DNA of 64,000 nt from an uncultured Paracoccaceae bacterium (GCA_947492475.1 CANLNM010000008.1:62001-126000), one strand, 5' to 3'. Shown: positions 1-8,893, counted from the first letter of the stretch. The notes: generated by a model from the letters alone, not told the origin. A program made the numbers and translations.

Positions 1-1
1 C

Positions 2-853
2 GGCATTGAACGGCTGGGCGCTGCGGTTGTCCCGATGGGCGGCGGCCAGACAGAAAAGCAGGTCGGTCTGATCACCGATTTTGAGCCAAAGGGCATCATG
101 GTGACACCGTCTTATATGCTCAATATTCTTGAGGGGTTCCACAAGGCGGGTATCGATCCGCGCGAATCTTCGCTTAGGGTTGGTGTGTTTGGCGCCGAAC
201 CGTGGACAAACGCCATGCGCAAAGAGGTCGAAGACGCCTTTGATATGCATGCGGTTGATATCTATGGGCTGAGCGAAATTATGGGCCCCGGTGTGGCCAA
301 TGAATGCATCGAAACCAAAGACGGGCTGCACGTTTGGGAAGACCACTATTACCCTGAGATCATCAATCCGGCGACCGGAGAAGTGGTCGAGGATGGCGAA
401 GAAGGGGAGCTGGTCTTTACCACCTTGACCAAAGAAGGCATGCCAATGATCCGCTATCGTACCCGCGATCTGACACGCCTATTGCCCGGCACGGCCCGCA
501 CGATGCGGCGGATGGAAAAGATCACTGGCCGCTCTGATGACATGATAATCTTGCGGGGCGTTAACGTGTTTCCGACACAGATCGAAGAACAGGTTATGGC
601 GACAGGGGGGCTTGCACCCTATTTCCAGATCGAACTTTATAAATCCGGTCGCATGGATGCGATGCGCGTGTTTGTTGAGGCCAATCCCAATACTGCGGAT
701 GAGTTGTCCAAGACAGCTGCGGCGCGCATGTTGACCAAGCATATTAAGGATATGGTTGGAATTTCGACGGAAGTTATCGTAGGAGAACCTGGGTCTGTTG
801 CGCGCAGTCAGGGCAAAGCCGTGCGCGTCGTGGACAATCGCAACAAGGAATAA
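2..853 (+). CDS. paaK: Phenylacetate-CoA ligase, C-terminal part (5' end outside window)
   Basis: An AMP-forming adenylate enzyme that activates phenylacetate to phenylacetyl-CoA, the first step of aerobic phenylacetate breakdown. The frame is open from base 2, so the visible 283 residues are the C-terminal portion of a family usually about 430-440 residues long. Visible family features are the GGGQTEKQ stretch at the left edge, the YGLSEIMGPG adenine-binding segment, the YRTRDL motif and the C-terminal swivel-domain sequence GRSDDMIILRGVNVFP. The stop lies 2 bases before the GTG of the TetR gene, so the two are probably co-transcribed. They converge on paaABCDE, which supports the assignment. 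Identity is secure; the start is outside the window. Confidence 0.93.
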   Translation, partial: GIERLGAAVVPMGGGQTEKQVGLITDFEPKGIMVTPSYMLNILEGFHKAGIDPRESSLRVGVFGAEPWTNAMRKEVEDAFDMHAVDIYGLSEIMGPGVANECIETKDGLHVWEDHYYPEIINPATGEVVEDGEEGELVFTTLTKEGMPMIRYRTRDLTRLLPGTARTMRRMEKITGRSDDMIILRGVNVFPTQIEEQVMATGGLAPYFQIELYKSGRMDAMRVFVEANPNTADELSKTAAARMLTKHIKDMVGISTEVIVGEPGSVARSQGKAVRVVDNRNKE

Positions 854-855
854 CT

Positions 856-1452
856 GTGTCTCGCCCTATTGCCAAAGATCACGACGCCAAGCGCATTCAC
901 ATCTTGCACGTCGCTGCCCGTTTGTTTGCCGACCAAGGTTATGCGCGGGCATCGATGTCGCAGGTCGCAAAGGAATGCGGGATATCGAAAGCGAATATTT
1001 ATCACTATTACAGCAGCAAAGACGCGCTGCTGTTTGATATTCTGGATACCTATCTGTCGGCCCTGCGCACCCGTATCACCAGTTTGGACCTGGACGGGCT
1101 AAACCCACCCGAACAATTGGGGCGGGTCATCGTGGAAACATTGCAATCCTACGAAGGCATGGATCACGAACATAAGATTCAAACCGAAGGCATCCCGTTA
1201 CTGCCCGAAGATCAGCAAACAATTCTGAAGTCTTATCAGCGCGAAATGGTTGTTCACATGAGCGACATTGTCGGCAGAATTGCGCCAGAGGTTTTTGCAG
1301 ATGACCCACGGAAATTACGTGCAACGGTGATGTCGATCTTTGGCATGTTGAACTGGTTTTACATGTGGAACAGCAATGCAGGTCACGAAGCAAGGGATGA
1401 ATACGCCAAGCTGGTCACAAAGCTAACCCTGACAGGCGTGCACGGCCTTTAA
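856..1452 (+). CDS. TetR/AcrR-family regulator, probable phenylacetate repressor
   Basis: A 198-residue TetR-type repressor. The N-terminal helix-turn-helix runs through about residues 15-60, with the typical sequence ISKANIYHYYSSKDALL at the recognition helix. The remainder is the ligand-binding domain. It begins with GTG only 2 bases after the paaK stop. Because it is tied to paaK and faces the paaABCDE operon, it most likely represses phenylacetate genes and is relieved by phenylacetyl-CoA, as PaaR-type TetR proteins are in other Proteobacteria. That role is inferred from context. A candidate operator lies at 6382-6399 before the thiolase gene. Confidence 0.85.
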   Translation: MSRPIAKDHDAKRIHILHVAARLFADQGYARASMSQVAKECGISKANIYHYYSSKDALLFDILDTYLSALRTRITSLDLDGLNPPEQLGRVIVETLQSYEGMDHEHKIQTEGIPLLPEDQQTILKSYQREMVVHMSDIVGRIAPEVFADDPRKLRATVMSIFGMLNWFYMWNSNAGHEARDEYAKLVTKLTLTGVHGL

Positions 1453-1523
1453 GGCCGCGCCATTCAGGGTCCTTCATTGGGTTGCATTTAGCCGATTTGC
1501 ATACCTGTGCCAGGCCGCATTTT

Positions 1524-2591
1524 TTAGTGATCGTAATCCACGACAACTTTGTCTGTGACAGGATAGGCCTGACAGGACAAAACATAGCCCTGCGCAACTT
1601 CGTAATCCTCAAGCGCATGGTTCGCGAGCATCTCCACCTCACCTTCCAGAACTTTGCATTTGCAGGTGGAACAGACGCCAGCCTTGCAGGCATAAGGCGC
1701 GTCCAGCGCATTTTCGAGGGCGGCTTCGAGGATTGACTGATCCTTGTCCATGGTGAAGCTGCGCGCCGATCCATCCATCGAGATTGTCGCCTCGGTCGAT
1801 TTGGCGACTACATCGGTGGCATCTGTGTTAGTCTTGCGCATCAGGCGTCCAGGTTGGGCACTGGCGAACAGTTCAAACTTGATCTGATCGTCGGTCAAAC
1901 CGTGGTCGCGCAGGGCCGCCGCAATGCCAAGCATCATCGGTTCTGGCCCGCAGATGAACGAGGTGTCGACGCTTTGGATGTCGATCCAGTGATCGAACAA
2001 CGCCTTGCATTTGTCTGTATCCACGCGGCCGGTGAACAGGTCGATATCCTGCGCATCACTTTCCAGCACATGGATAATTGTCAGGCGCCCCATATACAGG
2101 TTTTTGAGGTCTTCCAGCTCTTCGCGGAACATAATCGTGTTCACACCGCGATTGGCATAGACCAGTGAAAAGGTGCTCTGGGGTTCGCGCGCCAGCACAG
2201 TTTTCATGATTGACAGAACCGGTGTGATACCTGATCCGCCCGCAAAGCCCAGATAGGTTTTTGCAACATCAGGTGTGATCGGCGTGTGGAAATTCCCCAT
2301 CGGCTCCATCGCCTCAAGCGTCATACCGGGGGCAAGGTTTTCGTTTGCCCATGTGGAAAATGCGCCGCCATCGACCTTTTTGATTCCGACCTGCAAAGCC
2401 CCGTCATCCTTGCCCGCGCAGATCGAATAAGAGCGCCGAACCTCGGTGCCATCAAAGTCCTGACGGAAGGTCAGGTATTGGCCTTGGGTGAAATCGAAAT
2501 CGCCTCCGTTCACTGGCTTTAGTGTCACGATGACCGCGTCGCGGATGGTTTTCGTGACGTCAGTGACAGACAGTTGATGAAAGCGGGCCAT
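1524..2591 (-). CDS. paaE: Phenylacetyl-CoA 1,2-epoxidase, reductase subunit PaaE
   Basis: Passes electrons from NADPH to the di-iron epoxidase PaaABC. Domain order is an FAD-binding ferredoxin-reductase domain (RSYS at about 53-56), an NAD(P)-binding domain (GFAGGSGITP near 116-125, CGPEPM near 215) and a C-terminal plant-type 2Fe-2S ferredoxin domain with cysteines near 302, 307, 310 and 340. The 355-residue length matches the family. ATG at 2591 is preferred over the GTG one codon upstream because AAGGAG sits 8 bases before it. It is the last gene of the leftward operon; its 3' end is about 70 bases from the convergent TetR gene. Confidence 0.95.
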   Translation of the reverse strand: MARFHQLSVTDVTKTIRDAVIVTLKPVNGGDFDFTQGQYLTFRQDFDGTEVRRSYSICAGKDDGALQVGIKKVDGGAFSTWANENLAPGMTLEAMEPMGNFHTPITPDVAKTYLGFAGGSGITPVLSIMKTVLAREPQSTFSLVYANRGVNTIMFREELEDLKNLYMGRLTIIHVLESDAQDIDLFTGRVDTDKCKALFDHWIDIQSVDTSFICGPEPMMLGIAAALRDHGLTDDQIKFELFASAQPGRLMRKTNTDATDVVAKSTEATISMDGSARSFTMDKDQSILEAALENALDAPYACKAGVCSTCKCKVLEGEVEMLANHALEDYEVAQGYVLSCQAYPVTDKVVVDYDH

Positions 2592-2603
2592 CACATGTTC
2601 TCC

Positions 2604-3062
2604 TTAGATACATTTGAAATAGTCGAAGGGTTCCAGACATTCGCCACAGCGCCACTGGGCTTTGCATGGGGTCGATCCGAATTGGCTGATGCGCGTGACG
2701 TTTGAGGATTTGCAGCGTGGGCAACATTCTGGTCCACCTGCCGCGCGGGGCGGGGCGATACCATAATCCATCAGCTTGGCACGGCCTTTGTCAGACAGCC
2801 AATCAGTGGTCCAAGGCGGGCTGATTTGGGTTTTAATCCGCACTTCTTTAATGCCGCGATCCCACAGCGCCGTTTCGATATCCATCGCAATAACACGGGT
2901 CGCAGGGCAGCCCGAATAGGTCGGTGTTACGGCCACCTCAAGCGTGTTCTCATTCCATGATACGCCCCGCACGATGCCCAAATCCACGACCGAGATCACG
3001 GGGATCTCTGGGTCGGGCACGGCGTCAAGCCAGCCCCAAATCTGTGCCACGGTGGGTTTCAT
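2604..3062 (-). CDS. paaD: Phenylacetyl-CoA epoxidase maturation subunit PaaD
   Basis: A 152-residue protein with an N-terminal DUF59/MIP18-type domain (DPEIPVISVVDLGIVRGV) and a C-terminal cysteine cluster (CPRCKSSN then WRCGECLEPFDYFKC) expected to bind metal. PaaD proteins are thought to mature the iron centres of the epoxidase complex. The ATG at 3062 starts 1 base after the paaC stop, so the genes are translationally coupled. Length and gene position (C-D-E) are those of the standard paa operon. Confidence 0.93.
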   Translation of the reverse strand: MKPTVAQIWGWLDAVPDPEIPVISVVDLGIVRGVSWNENTLEVAVTPTYSGCPATRVIAMDIETALWDRGIKEVRIKTQISPPWTTDWLSDKGRAKLMDYGIAPPRAAGGPECCPRCKSSNVTRISQFGSTPCKAQWRCGECLEPFDYFKCI

Positions 3063-3063
3063 C

Positions 3064-3831
3064 CTACCAGGTTGCTCCGGGATAGGCGCGCTGAAGCCAC
3101 TGCATTTGCGTCAAGAGATGGCCCAGATGTTCGGTGTGCTGAAAACCAGTTTTACCGCCTTTATGGGCAAAACCACCTTCGGGGATTACCAACGTGGCTT
3201 CGGTCAGGACCGGTTTGACATACGCATCATATTGGGCACGCAGATCAGCCAAATCCGGGGCGATACCCGCAGCGGTCATTGCTTTGTCTATGGCGTCACT
3301 GACGAACATTTCACCGATATAGGGCCACAACAGATTTAGCGCGTCTTGCATCCGCTTATGGCTCTCAGGGGTGCCGTCGCCCAAACCGACAACCGTCTCG
3401 CCAGAGCGTTCGATATGGTACTGCACTTCTTTGACGGCCTTTGCCGCAATCGCCGCGATCTGTGTGTTGGTGGATTGCAGCAAAGCGGTCAACATGGCCA
3501 GATGCCAAGCATCAAACAGGAATTGCCGCATCATGGTTTGACCGAAATCGCCGTTGGGCTGTTCAACCAGCAGCACATTGCGGAAGTCCCAGACGTCACG
3601 CAGCATCGCGATATCATCCGCTGTGCGATCCTTGCCCTCGACGTCGCCCGCCAGACCAAGCCACATCTGCGTTTGGCCGATCAAATCAAGCGCGGTGTTG
3701 GCCAGCGCGATGTCTTCTTCTAACACGGGGGCGTGACCGCACCATTCACTGACGCGATGCCCCAACACCAGGGTGTTATCGCCCATGCGGCACAGAAACT
3801 CGAACAGGTGTTCTGATGTTACATCGGCCAT
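3064..3831 (-). CDS. paaC: Phenylacetyl-CoA epoxidase structural subunit PaaC
   Basis: A ferritin-like helical subunit (255 residues) that pairs with catalytic PaaA in the multicomponent epoxidase but lacks its own complete di-iron site in the characterised family. It begins with FEFLCRMGDNTLVLGHRVSEWCGHAPVLEEDIALANTALD-type sequence, characteristic of PaaC. ATG at 3831 overlaps the paaB stop codon as TGATG; the GTG one codon earlier is less likely. The neighbours paaB and paaD fix the assignment. Confidence 0.95.
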   Translation of the reverse strand: MADVTSEHLFEFLCRMGDNTLVLGHRVSEWCGHAPVLEEDIALANTALDLIGQTQMWLGLAGDVEGKDRTADDIAMLRDVWDFRNVLLVEQPNGDFGQTMMRQFLFDAWHLAMLTALLQSTNTQIAAIAAKAVKEVQYHIERSGETVVGLGDGTPESHKRMQDALNLLWPYIGEMFVSDAIDKAMTAAGIAPDLADLRAQYDAYVKPVLTEATLVIPEGGFAHKGGKTGFQHTEHLGHLLTQMQWLQRAYPGATW

Positions 3832-4169
3832 CACATCGCCCCTACATCTTTGGGAATGTCGAAAAACGTCGGATGTCGATAAACCTTGCTTTCGGATGGC
3901 TCATATAACGGTCCCTTTTCCGAAGGAGAAGACGCCGCGATGTGACGCGCCTCAACGACCCAGATGCTGACGCCTTCGTTGCGGCGGGTATAGACATCGC
4001 GGGCATTCTTGATCGCCATTTCTTCGTCTGGCGCATGAAGACTGCCGACATGGCGGTGGCTCATGCCGTGCTGGCCGCGGATGAACACTTCCCATAGCGG
4101 CCATTCGTGGCGCTTGGGCTTGGTTTGTGTTTCGGATTGTTCGGAATTTGCGGAACTAAGAGAGGTCAT
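3831..4169 (-). CDS. paaB: Phenylacetyl-CoA epoxidase subunit PaaB
   Basis: A small 112-residue subunit of the epoxidase that bridges PaaAC heterodimers. The core [31 protein letters not shown] region is the family hallmark. There is an N-terminal extension of about 20 polar residues before the conserved core. The start ATG overlaps the paaA stop (ATGA), showing tight coupling within pcaF-paaABCDE. Confidence 0.95.
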   Translation of the reverse strand: MTSLSSANSEQSETQTKPKRHEWPLWEVFIRGQHGMSHRHVGSLHAPDEEMAIKNARDVYTRRNEGVSIWVVEARHIAASSPSEKGPLYEPSESKVYRHPTFFDIPKDVGAM

Positions 4170-5140
4170 TGCGCTGCTACCTTTCGTGCCTTGCGTTTCT
4201 GGGCGTGTGCCAAAAGACCATCACGCACCCATTTGCCATCGTCCCATGCCTTGTTCCGGGCGGCGAGGCGTTCGGTGTTGCAGGGGCCGTTGCCTTTGAT
4301 CACTTCAAAAAATTCGGCCCAATCGGGCTCGGCAAAGTCATAACCGCCCTTGTCCTCGTTCCATGTCAGGGTCTCATCGGGAACGCTCAGGCCAAGGTAT
4401 TCGGCCTGTGGTACCGTCTGGTCGACAAATTTCTGGCGCAGCTCGTCATTGGTATTCATCTTAATTTTCCACGCCATCGACTGCGCGGAATGCACGGAAT
4501 CTGCATCGCTCGGTCCAAACATCATCAGCGATGGATACCAGAACCGGTTCAACGCGTTTTGCGCCATCGCCTTTTGTTGTGGCGTCCCCTGCGCCATTTT
4601 CATCATGATGTCGTAGCCTTGGCGCTGGTGAAACGATTCCTCTTTGCACACGCGGATCATCGCACGCGAATACGGGCCAAAGGACGTGCGCTGCAACGGC
4701 ACTTGGTTCATGATTGCCGCCCCATCAACCAACCAGCCAACAGCGCCCATATCGGCCCATGTCAGTGTCGGATAATTAAAGATGGAGGAGTATTTCATCC
4801 GACCATCCAGCAACATTTCTGTCAGTTCGTCGCGCGACACGCCCAGCGTTTCAGCCGCACAATAAAGATATAAACCGTGCCCTGCTTCATCCTGCACCTT
4901 GGCCAGCAGGATCGCCTTGCGTTCAAGCGTCGGGGCGCGGGTGATCCAGTTTCCTTCGGGCAGCTGGCCCACGATTTCGGAATGCGCGTGTTGGCCGATC
5001 TGTCGGATCAGCGTTTTGCGATACCCCGCCGGCATCCAATCCTTGGGCTCGATCTTTTCGCCTGCATCAATGCGCGCCTGAAAAGCCTGCGCCATTTCGC
5101 TGTCATCGGCAGCTTCGGATTTTACCATTTGTGCATACAT
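4166..5140 (-). CDS. paaA: Phenylacetyl-CoA epoxidase catalytic subunit PaaA
   Basis: Catalytic di-iron oxygenase subunit that converts phenylacetyl-CoA to its ring-1,2-epoxide. The 324-residue protein carries the two metal-ligand helices DEAGH (84-88) and EESFH (167-171) of the bacterial multicomponent monooxygenase/ferritin-like fold. ATG at 5140 is preceded by AGGAGG with good spacing in the 16-base gap after the thiolase gene. Length and residues agree with PaaA throughout. Confidence 0.96.
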   Translation of the reverse strand: MYAQMVKSEAADDSEMAQAFQARIDAGEKIEPKDWMPAGYRKTLIRQIGQHAHSEIVGQLPEGNWITRAPTLERKAILLAKVQDEAGHGLYLYCAAETLGVSRDELTEMLLDGRMKYSSIFNYPTLTWADMGAVGWLVDGAAIMNQVPLQRTSFGPYSRAMIRVCKEESFHQRQGYDIMMKMAQGTPQQKAMAQNALNRFWYPSLMMFGPSDADSVHSAQSMAWKIKMNTNDELRQKFVDQTVPQAEYLGLSVPDETLTWNEDKGGYDFAEPDWAEFFEVIKGNGPCNTERLAARNKAWDDGKWVRDGLLAHAQKRKARKVAAQ

Positions 5141-5156
5141 GTTCTATCCTCCTGGT

Positions 5157-6359
5157 TCAGACGCGTTCAATGATCATGGCTGTGCCCTGTCCGACACCGA
5201 CGCACATGGTGCATAGCGCATAGCGCCCGCCGCTGCGTTTCAGGTGGTGTGCCGCGGTTAAAACCAGCCGTGCCCCCGACATTCCAAGTGGATGACCCAA
5301 TGCAATCGCGCCGCCATGCGGGTTCACCCGTGGGTCATCATCAGCCACACCAAGTTGGCGCAACGTCGCAAGTCCCTGCGCAGCAAAAGCTTCGTTCAGT
5401 TCAATCACATCCATCTGGTCAATCGTCAGCCCCGCGCGTTTGAGGGCTTTCTCGCTTGCGGGGGCAGGGCCAATGCCCATGATGCGTGGCTCGACACCCA
5501 CCGACGACATGCAAACGATGCGGGCCATCGGTGTCAGCCCGTTTGCCATTGCGGCCCCTTCAGAGGCGATCAACAGCGCAGCAGCACCGTCGTTTACACC
5601 GCTGGCATTGCCTGCCGTGACCGTCAGGTTCGGGCCATTCACGCCTTTGAGTTTGCTCAGGGCTGCGGCATCGCTACTGGGGCGGGGATGTTCATCTGTG
5701 TCGACGATAACAGGGTCCCCTTTGCGCTGCGGCACAGCGACCGGGACGATTTCGTCGTTGAAAATGCCCGCGTCATGTGCGGCCGCCCAACGCGCCTGTG
5801 ATCGCGCGGCAAAGGCATCCTGATCCGCGCGGCTAACATCAAAATCAGCGGCGACGTTGTCTGCTGTTTGCGGCATGGAATCAACGCCATAGGTGGCTTT
5901 CATTTTTGGGTTCACAAACCGCCATCCGATTGTTGTGTCATAGACAGTGTTTGATCGGGTAAAGGCAGCGTTGGCCTTTGGCATCACAAAAGGCGCGCGG
6001 CTCATGCTTTCGACACCACCAGCGATGGTCAAATCGTAATCGCCCGCCTTGATCCCGCGTGCGGCGAAACCGATGGCGTCCATCCCACTGGCACAAAGAC
6101 GGTTCACGGTCGTGCCCGGCACATCCACAGGCAGCCCCGCCAACAAGGCGGCCATGCGCGCGACGTTGCGATTGTCTTCGCCTGCCTGGTTGGCCGAGCC
6201 ATAAATAACGTCGTCAACTGCGGACCAATCAACGTCCCGGTTGCGTTCCATCAGGGCTGTAATTGGCAGCGCCGCCAGATCGTCCGTCCGCATCGTTGAA
6301 AGTGCGCCACCATACCGACCAATGGGCGTGCGAACCCCATCGCAAATCAAAGCATCCAT
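5157..6359 (-). CDS. pcaF: 3-oxoadipyl-CoA/3-oxo-5,6-dehydrosuberyl-CoA thiolase
   Basis: A 400-residue thiolase that cleaves 3-oxoadipyl-CoA to succinyl-CoA and acetyl-CoA at the end of the phenylacetate (and beta-ketoadipate) route. The nucleophilic Cys lies in NRLCASGMDAIGF (about residue 89), the active-site His in GGAIALGHPLG (about 356) and the second Cys in CVGVGQG (about 386). The N-terminal MDALICDGVRTPIGRYGG is typical of PcaF. The open frame extends 22 codons upstream, but the ATG at 6359 with GGGAGGA before it fits the family. It is the first gene of the operon with paaABCDE. Confidence 0.94.
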   Translation of the reverse strand: MDALICDGVRTPIGRYGGALSTMRTDDLAALPITALMERNRDVDWSAVDDVIYGSANQAGEDNRNVARMAALLAGLPVDVPGTTVNRLCASGMDAIGFAARGIKAGDYDLTIAGGVESMSRAPFVMPKANAAFTRSNTVYDTTIGWRFVNPKMKATYGVDSMPQTADNVAADFDVSRADQDAFAARSQARWAAAHDAGIFNDEIVPVAVPQRKGDPVIVDTDEHPRPSSDAAALSKLKGVNGPNLTVTAGNASGVNDGAAALLIASEGAAMANGLTPMARIVCMSSVGVEPRIMGIGPAPASEKALKRAGLTIDQMDVIELNEAFAAQGLATLRQLGVADDDPRVNPHGGAIALGHPLGMSGARLVLTAAHHLKRSGGRYALCTMCVGVGQGTAMIIERV

Positions 6360-6381
6360 CTGCGCATCCTCCCAAAAATTA

Positions 6382-6399
6382 ATCGACCGCGTGGTCGGT
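6382..6399. promoter_or_regulatory. Candidate TetR (PaaR-type) operator before pcaF-paaABCDE
   Basis: An imperfect palindrome with half-sites ATCGACC and GGTCGGT separated by 4 bases lies 22 bases upstream of the thiolase start. The half-sites match except at one position. GACC/GGTC dyads of this size are typical of TetR-family operators, and a TetR gene linked to paaK is in the window. Binding is inferred. Confidence 0.5.
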
Positions 6400-6432
6400 A
6401 TATGTTTGCCCGGGGATTCGAGCAACCTAAAA

Positions 6433-6467
6433 GTTACAAATCTTTAGGATGGCAAAAAATCTGTAAC
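6433..6467. promoter_or_regulatory. GTTACA / TGTAAC inverted repeat upstream of the paa operon
   Basis: Perfect 6-base inverted repeats GTTACA (6433-6438) and TGTAAC (6462-6467) are separated by 23 bases, upstream of the candidate TetR operator. It may be a second regulator site or part of the promoter; nothing else identifies it. Confidence 0.2.
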
Positions 6468-6594
6468 GTTTTATGTGAGAGCTTGGATGCGGTCAGTTAA
6501 GTGGGCTGTTAAGTCTCAGCATCCCGTGTCGAAAACCACCATATACAAAGCGTTTCTGAGGATTGCACAAATCTGCGCTTCCCAAACTTTAGCG

Positions 6595-7002
6595 TCAATT
6601 TGAACCGTCTTGCGTTTCATAAAGCTCAATCGGCAGCCTGTCGGGATCGGGGAAAAAAGTAAAACGCGCACCGGTAAATTCATCGATACGGATTGGTTCA
6701 ACGTCGATATTCGCATCTGTCAGGTGTTGGATCGCATGATCCAAATCCGCGACCCCAAAGGCTAGATGCCGCAGGCCGCAATGTTCTGGATGCGATCCGC
6801 GCGCCGGGGGATCGGGAAATGAAAACAGTTCCAACTGGCCACTATCGGGTAGCTTTAGATCCAGTTTCCAGGATTGACGTTTCGCGCGGTAGTTTTCGGA
6901 AATGATCGGTAGGCCCAGAATCTGCGTGTAGAAATGTTTCGACGCGCGATAGTCCCGACAAATAAGAGCGACATGGTGAATATGGGTCAGGTTCAGAGCC
7001 AT
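6595..7002 (-). CDS. gloA2: VOC-family glyoxalase-like protein, GloA2/YaeR type
   Basis: A single vicinal-oxygen-chelate domain of 135 residues. HHVALICRDYRASKHFYTQILG, SWKLDL, ELFSFPDPP, CGLRHLAFGVADLD and RFTFFPDPDRLPIELYE align by eye with E. coli YaeR (GloA2) over the whole length. Metal-binding candidates are the first HH pair, ELFSF and the C-terminal ELYE glutamate. The substrate is not established for this subfamily. ATG at 7002 is preferred, with AGGAAA upstream; a GTG at 7023 directly abutting the aminotransferase stop would add 7 residues. It is last in a TetR-aminotransferase-gloA2 unit. Confidence 0.8.
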   Translation of the reverse strand: MALNLTHIHHVALICRDYRASKHFYTQILGLPIISENYRAKRQSWKLDLKLPDSGQLELFSFPDPPARGSHPEHCGLRHLAFGVADLDHAIQHLTDANIDVEPIRIDEFTGARFTFFPDPDRLPIELYETQDGSN

Positions 7003-7023
7003 GTTTCGTTTCCTAGGATCCAC

Positions 7024-8223
7024 CTAAACATAGGCGGCAGATGTTTCGGGTTTAACCAACGCGGCATGTGCCAACAGCCGGTCGCAGGCGGTGTCGATCA
7101 AGGTATCCTCAACGGTCAATGCCATTCTGATCCATCCCTGCAAACCTTGGCCAAAGGATGTGCCGGGCATCACCGCAACGCCGGTTTTTATCAGCAAATC
7201 CATGGCAAATTCTGAATCATCTGGGGTGAGGGATGCGATGTTGAGCAGTAAAAACATCCCTGCATCCGGTTTTTGCACATGCATGCCAAAAGACCCGTCT
7301 AAACGGCGCTGCACTGTGTTTGCGCGCTGGGCAAATCGCTGGCGCATGCCAATTGCCACCTCTGACGGAGTTGACAGAACCTGCGCCGTTGCATCCGCCA
7401 AAAATGGCTGGTTTCCAAAGAGCATCGTTTCCGCCACCGGCAGCACCCGGTCAACAAAGGTCGCGGGGCCAACGCACCAGCCGCTTCTGAAACCGGGGGC
7501 GGCGTGGCTCTTAGAGATCGAAGAAACGGCAATCACACGATCCTGCAGATCATCGCGATCCAAAGGAGACTGAAATGTCGCGTTGTCAAAAATCAGGTCT
7601 TCGTAAACTTCGTCGGATAGGATCCACAAATCGTGTTTCTGGGCGAGCGCACCAATGGCGTCGATGTCACTGGCCGTTAAAATGGACCCCGTGGGATTGT
7701 GGGGTGTGTTCAGGAAAATAACGCGTGTTTTGGCGGTGATCCGCGCGGCGATATCGTCTGCAGCCAAACGAAACCCGTTCTCGGCCCGCAACGGAACGGG
7801 TACGGCGCGCGCGCCGGTCGCGGCAATGACGCCTTCGTAGGTGGCATACATCGGATCGCCAACAAGCACCTCGTCGCCGTGACTGACCAGACCCATCATC
7901 GCAACATAAAGCGCGGTTTGCGTGCCTGGCAGACATAAAAACTGCGCCGGTGAAATCGCCCGGCCAGAGCGAGCGGTGTATTTTTGCGCCAATGCATTGC
8001 GCATATTGTCTTCTCCGCGGCCGTTTGAATATCGGGTGCGACCGGCGTTCAGGCTTTGGATTGTTGCCTCTATCAAATTGGCCGGGGCGGGGACATCTGG
8101 TTCGCCAATGGTCAGGTCAATGATGTCGTGACCTTGGTTTTTCAGAATGCGGGCGTGATTGTACACTTCCCATTTGGCGCCGCCCAAATTGGCCAGCCTT
8201 TCAGTGATTGGGGCATATTTCAT
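7024..8223 (-). CDS. Class I/II PLP-dependent aminotransferase
   Basis: A 399-residue fold-type I aminotransferase of the aspartate/aromatic group. Visible motifs are IGEPDVPAP near the N-terminus, PGTQTALYVAM, NTPHNPTG (the Asn that contacts PLP), the DEVYEDL aspartate and the Schiff-base lysine in SSISKSHAAPGFRSGW, followed by the substrate-carboxylate arginine region. The specific amino donor cannot be read from sequence. Its ATG lies inside the last codons of the upstream TetR gene (4-base overlap), so the two genes form an operon. Confidence 0.88.
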   Translation of the reverse strand: MKYAPITERLANLGGAKWEVYNHARILKNQGHDIIDLTIGEPDVPAPANLIEATIQSLNAGRTRYSNGRGEDNMRNALAQKYTARSGRAISPAQFLCLPGTQTALYVAMMGLVSHGDEVLVGDPMYATYEGVIAATGARAVPVPLRAENGFRLAADDIAARITAKTRVIFLNTPHNPTGSILTASDIDAIGALAQKHDLWILSDEVYEDLIFDNATFQSPLDRDDLQDRVIAVSSISKSHAAPGFRSGWCVGPATFVDRVLPVAETMLFGNQPFLADATAQVLSTPSEVAIGMRQRFAQRANTVQRRLDGSFGMHVQKPDAGMFLLLNIASLTPDDSEFAMDLLIKTGVAVMPGTSFGQGLQGWIRMALTVEDTLIDTACDRLLAHAALVKPETSAAYV

Positions 8224-8873
8224 GCGGCGGGATCCTTGTGAGTTTGAGGATGGGCAAGGCCAAGGATGGCGTGGATCGAACGGGTGGCGATCATGACGAG
8301 GGTTGGATGATCCAGCAGGTCCGGCAGCATCGATCCCTCAAGCCAGAGCCCGTCTAAAACGGCGTTGCAAGCAAGGGCGAGATGGTGAATTTCATTGTCA
8401 TCTGCATCGCGCCCCGCGGCGATCAGGATCGGTTTGATCAACATTTCCAGTTCTTGGTGATAGGCCTGATATTGATTTTGGTGAACCTGCCGCATTGCGT
8501 GGTCGCGTGGTACCATCTGGATGAACCCGGCCCAGATTTGCGCCGCATCAGGGGACATCACGGGCGGAGATAAGGTGCTGGTGATGAACCGTGCCAACAT
8601 TTGCAACGGGGGCAGGTCTTGGGTCAAATCCGGGGTCGTGCTGAGATGGGTCAAGCTGCGCATGTGATGTTCAAACGCGGCACATAGCAGGTCCTCTTTG
8701 GTGGTGAAATGATGCCGGATCAAACTAAAGGAAACGCCTGCCTCTTGTGAAATGGTGCGCACTGTTGCTGCCTCTACGCCACGATTGGCAACCACGCGCA
8801 ATGTGGCTTCGATCAGGTCACGGCGGCGTTCCTGCGCCGGGACACGGCTGAATTTTGGCGTGGTCTGGGGCAT
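8220..8873 (-). CDS. TetR-family regulator, BetI-like
   Basis: A 217-residue regulator with an N-terminal TetR helix-turn-helix (VRTISQEAGVSFSLIRHHFTTKEDLL, about residues 32-57). Its C-terminal part (ALACNAVLDGLWLEGSML) resembles BetI-type ligand domains. The frame is open 35 codons further upstream, but ATG at 8873 gives the usual N-terminus (MPQTTPKFSRVPAQERRRDLIEA). It leads the aminotransferase-gloA2 operon and is divergent from the glycerol transporter operon, so either could be its target. No choline or betaine genes are nearby, so a BetI role is not claimed. Confidence 0.82.
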   Translation of the reverse strand: MPQTTPKFSRVPAQERRRDLIEATLRVVANRGVEAATVRTISQEAGVSFSLIRHHFTTKEDLLCAAFEHHMRSLTHLSTTPDLTQDLPPLQMLARFITSTLSPPVMSPDAAQIWAGFIQMVPRDHAMRQVHQNQYQAYHQELEMLIKPILIAAGRDADDNEIHHLALACNAVLDGLWLEGSMLPDLLDHPTLVMIATRSIHAILGLAHPQTHKDPAA

Positions 8874-8893
8874 GTCGATCCTAAAAGTCGTTG

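Noticed and set aside
1442-1456. CGGCCTTTAAGGCCG palindrome at the end of the first TetR gene as a terminator
   Set aside because: The loop would be too small, and no T-run follows directly on either strand.
4169-4873. 234-residue plus-strand open frame
   Set aside because: Antisense to paaA, whose metal-binding motifs prove the opposite strand is coding.
6516-6716. 66-residue frame after gloA2
   Set aside because: It overlaps the gloA2 3' end in another frame and has no start signals.
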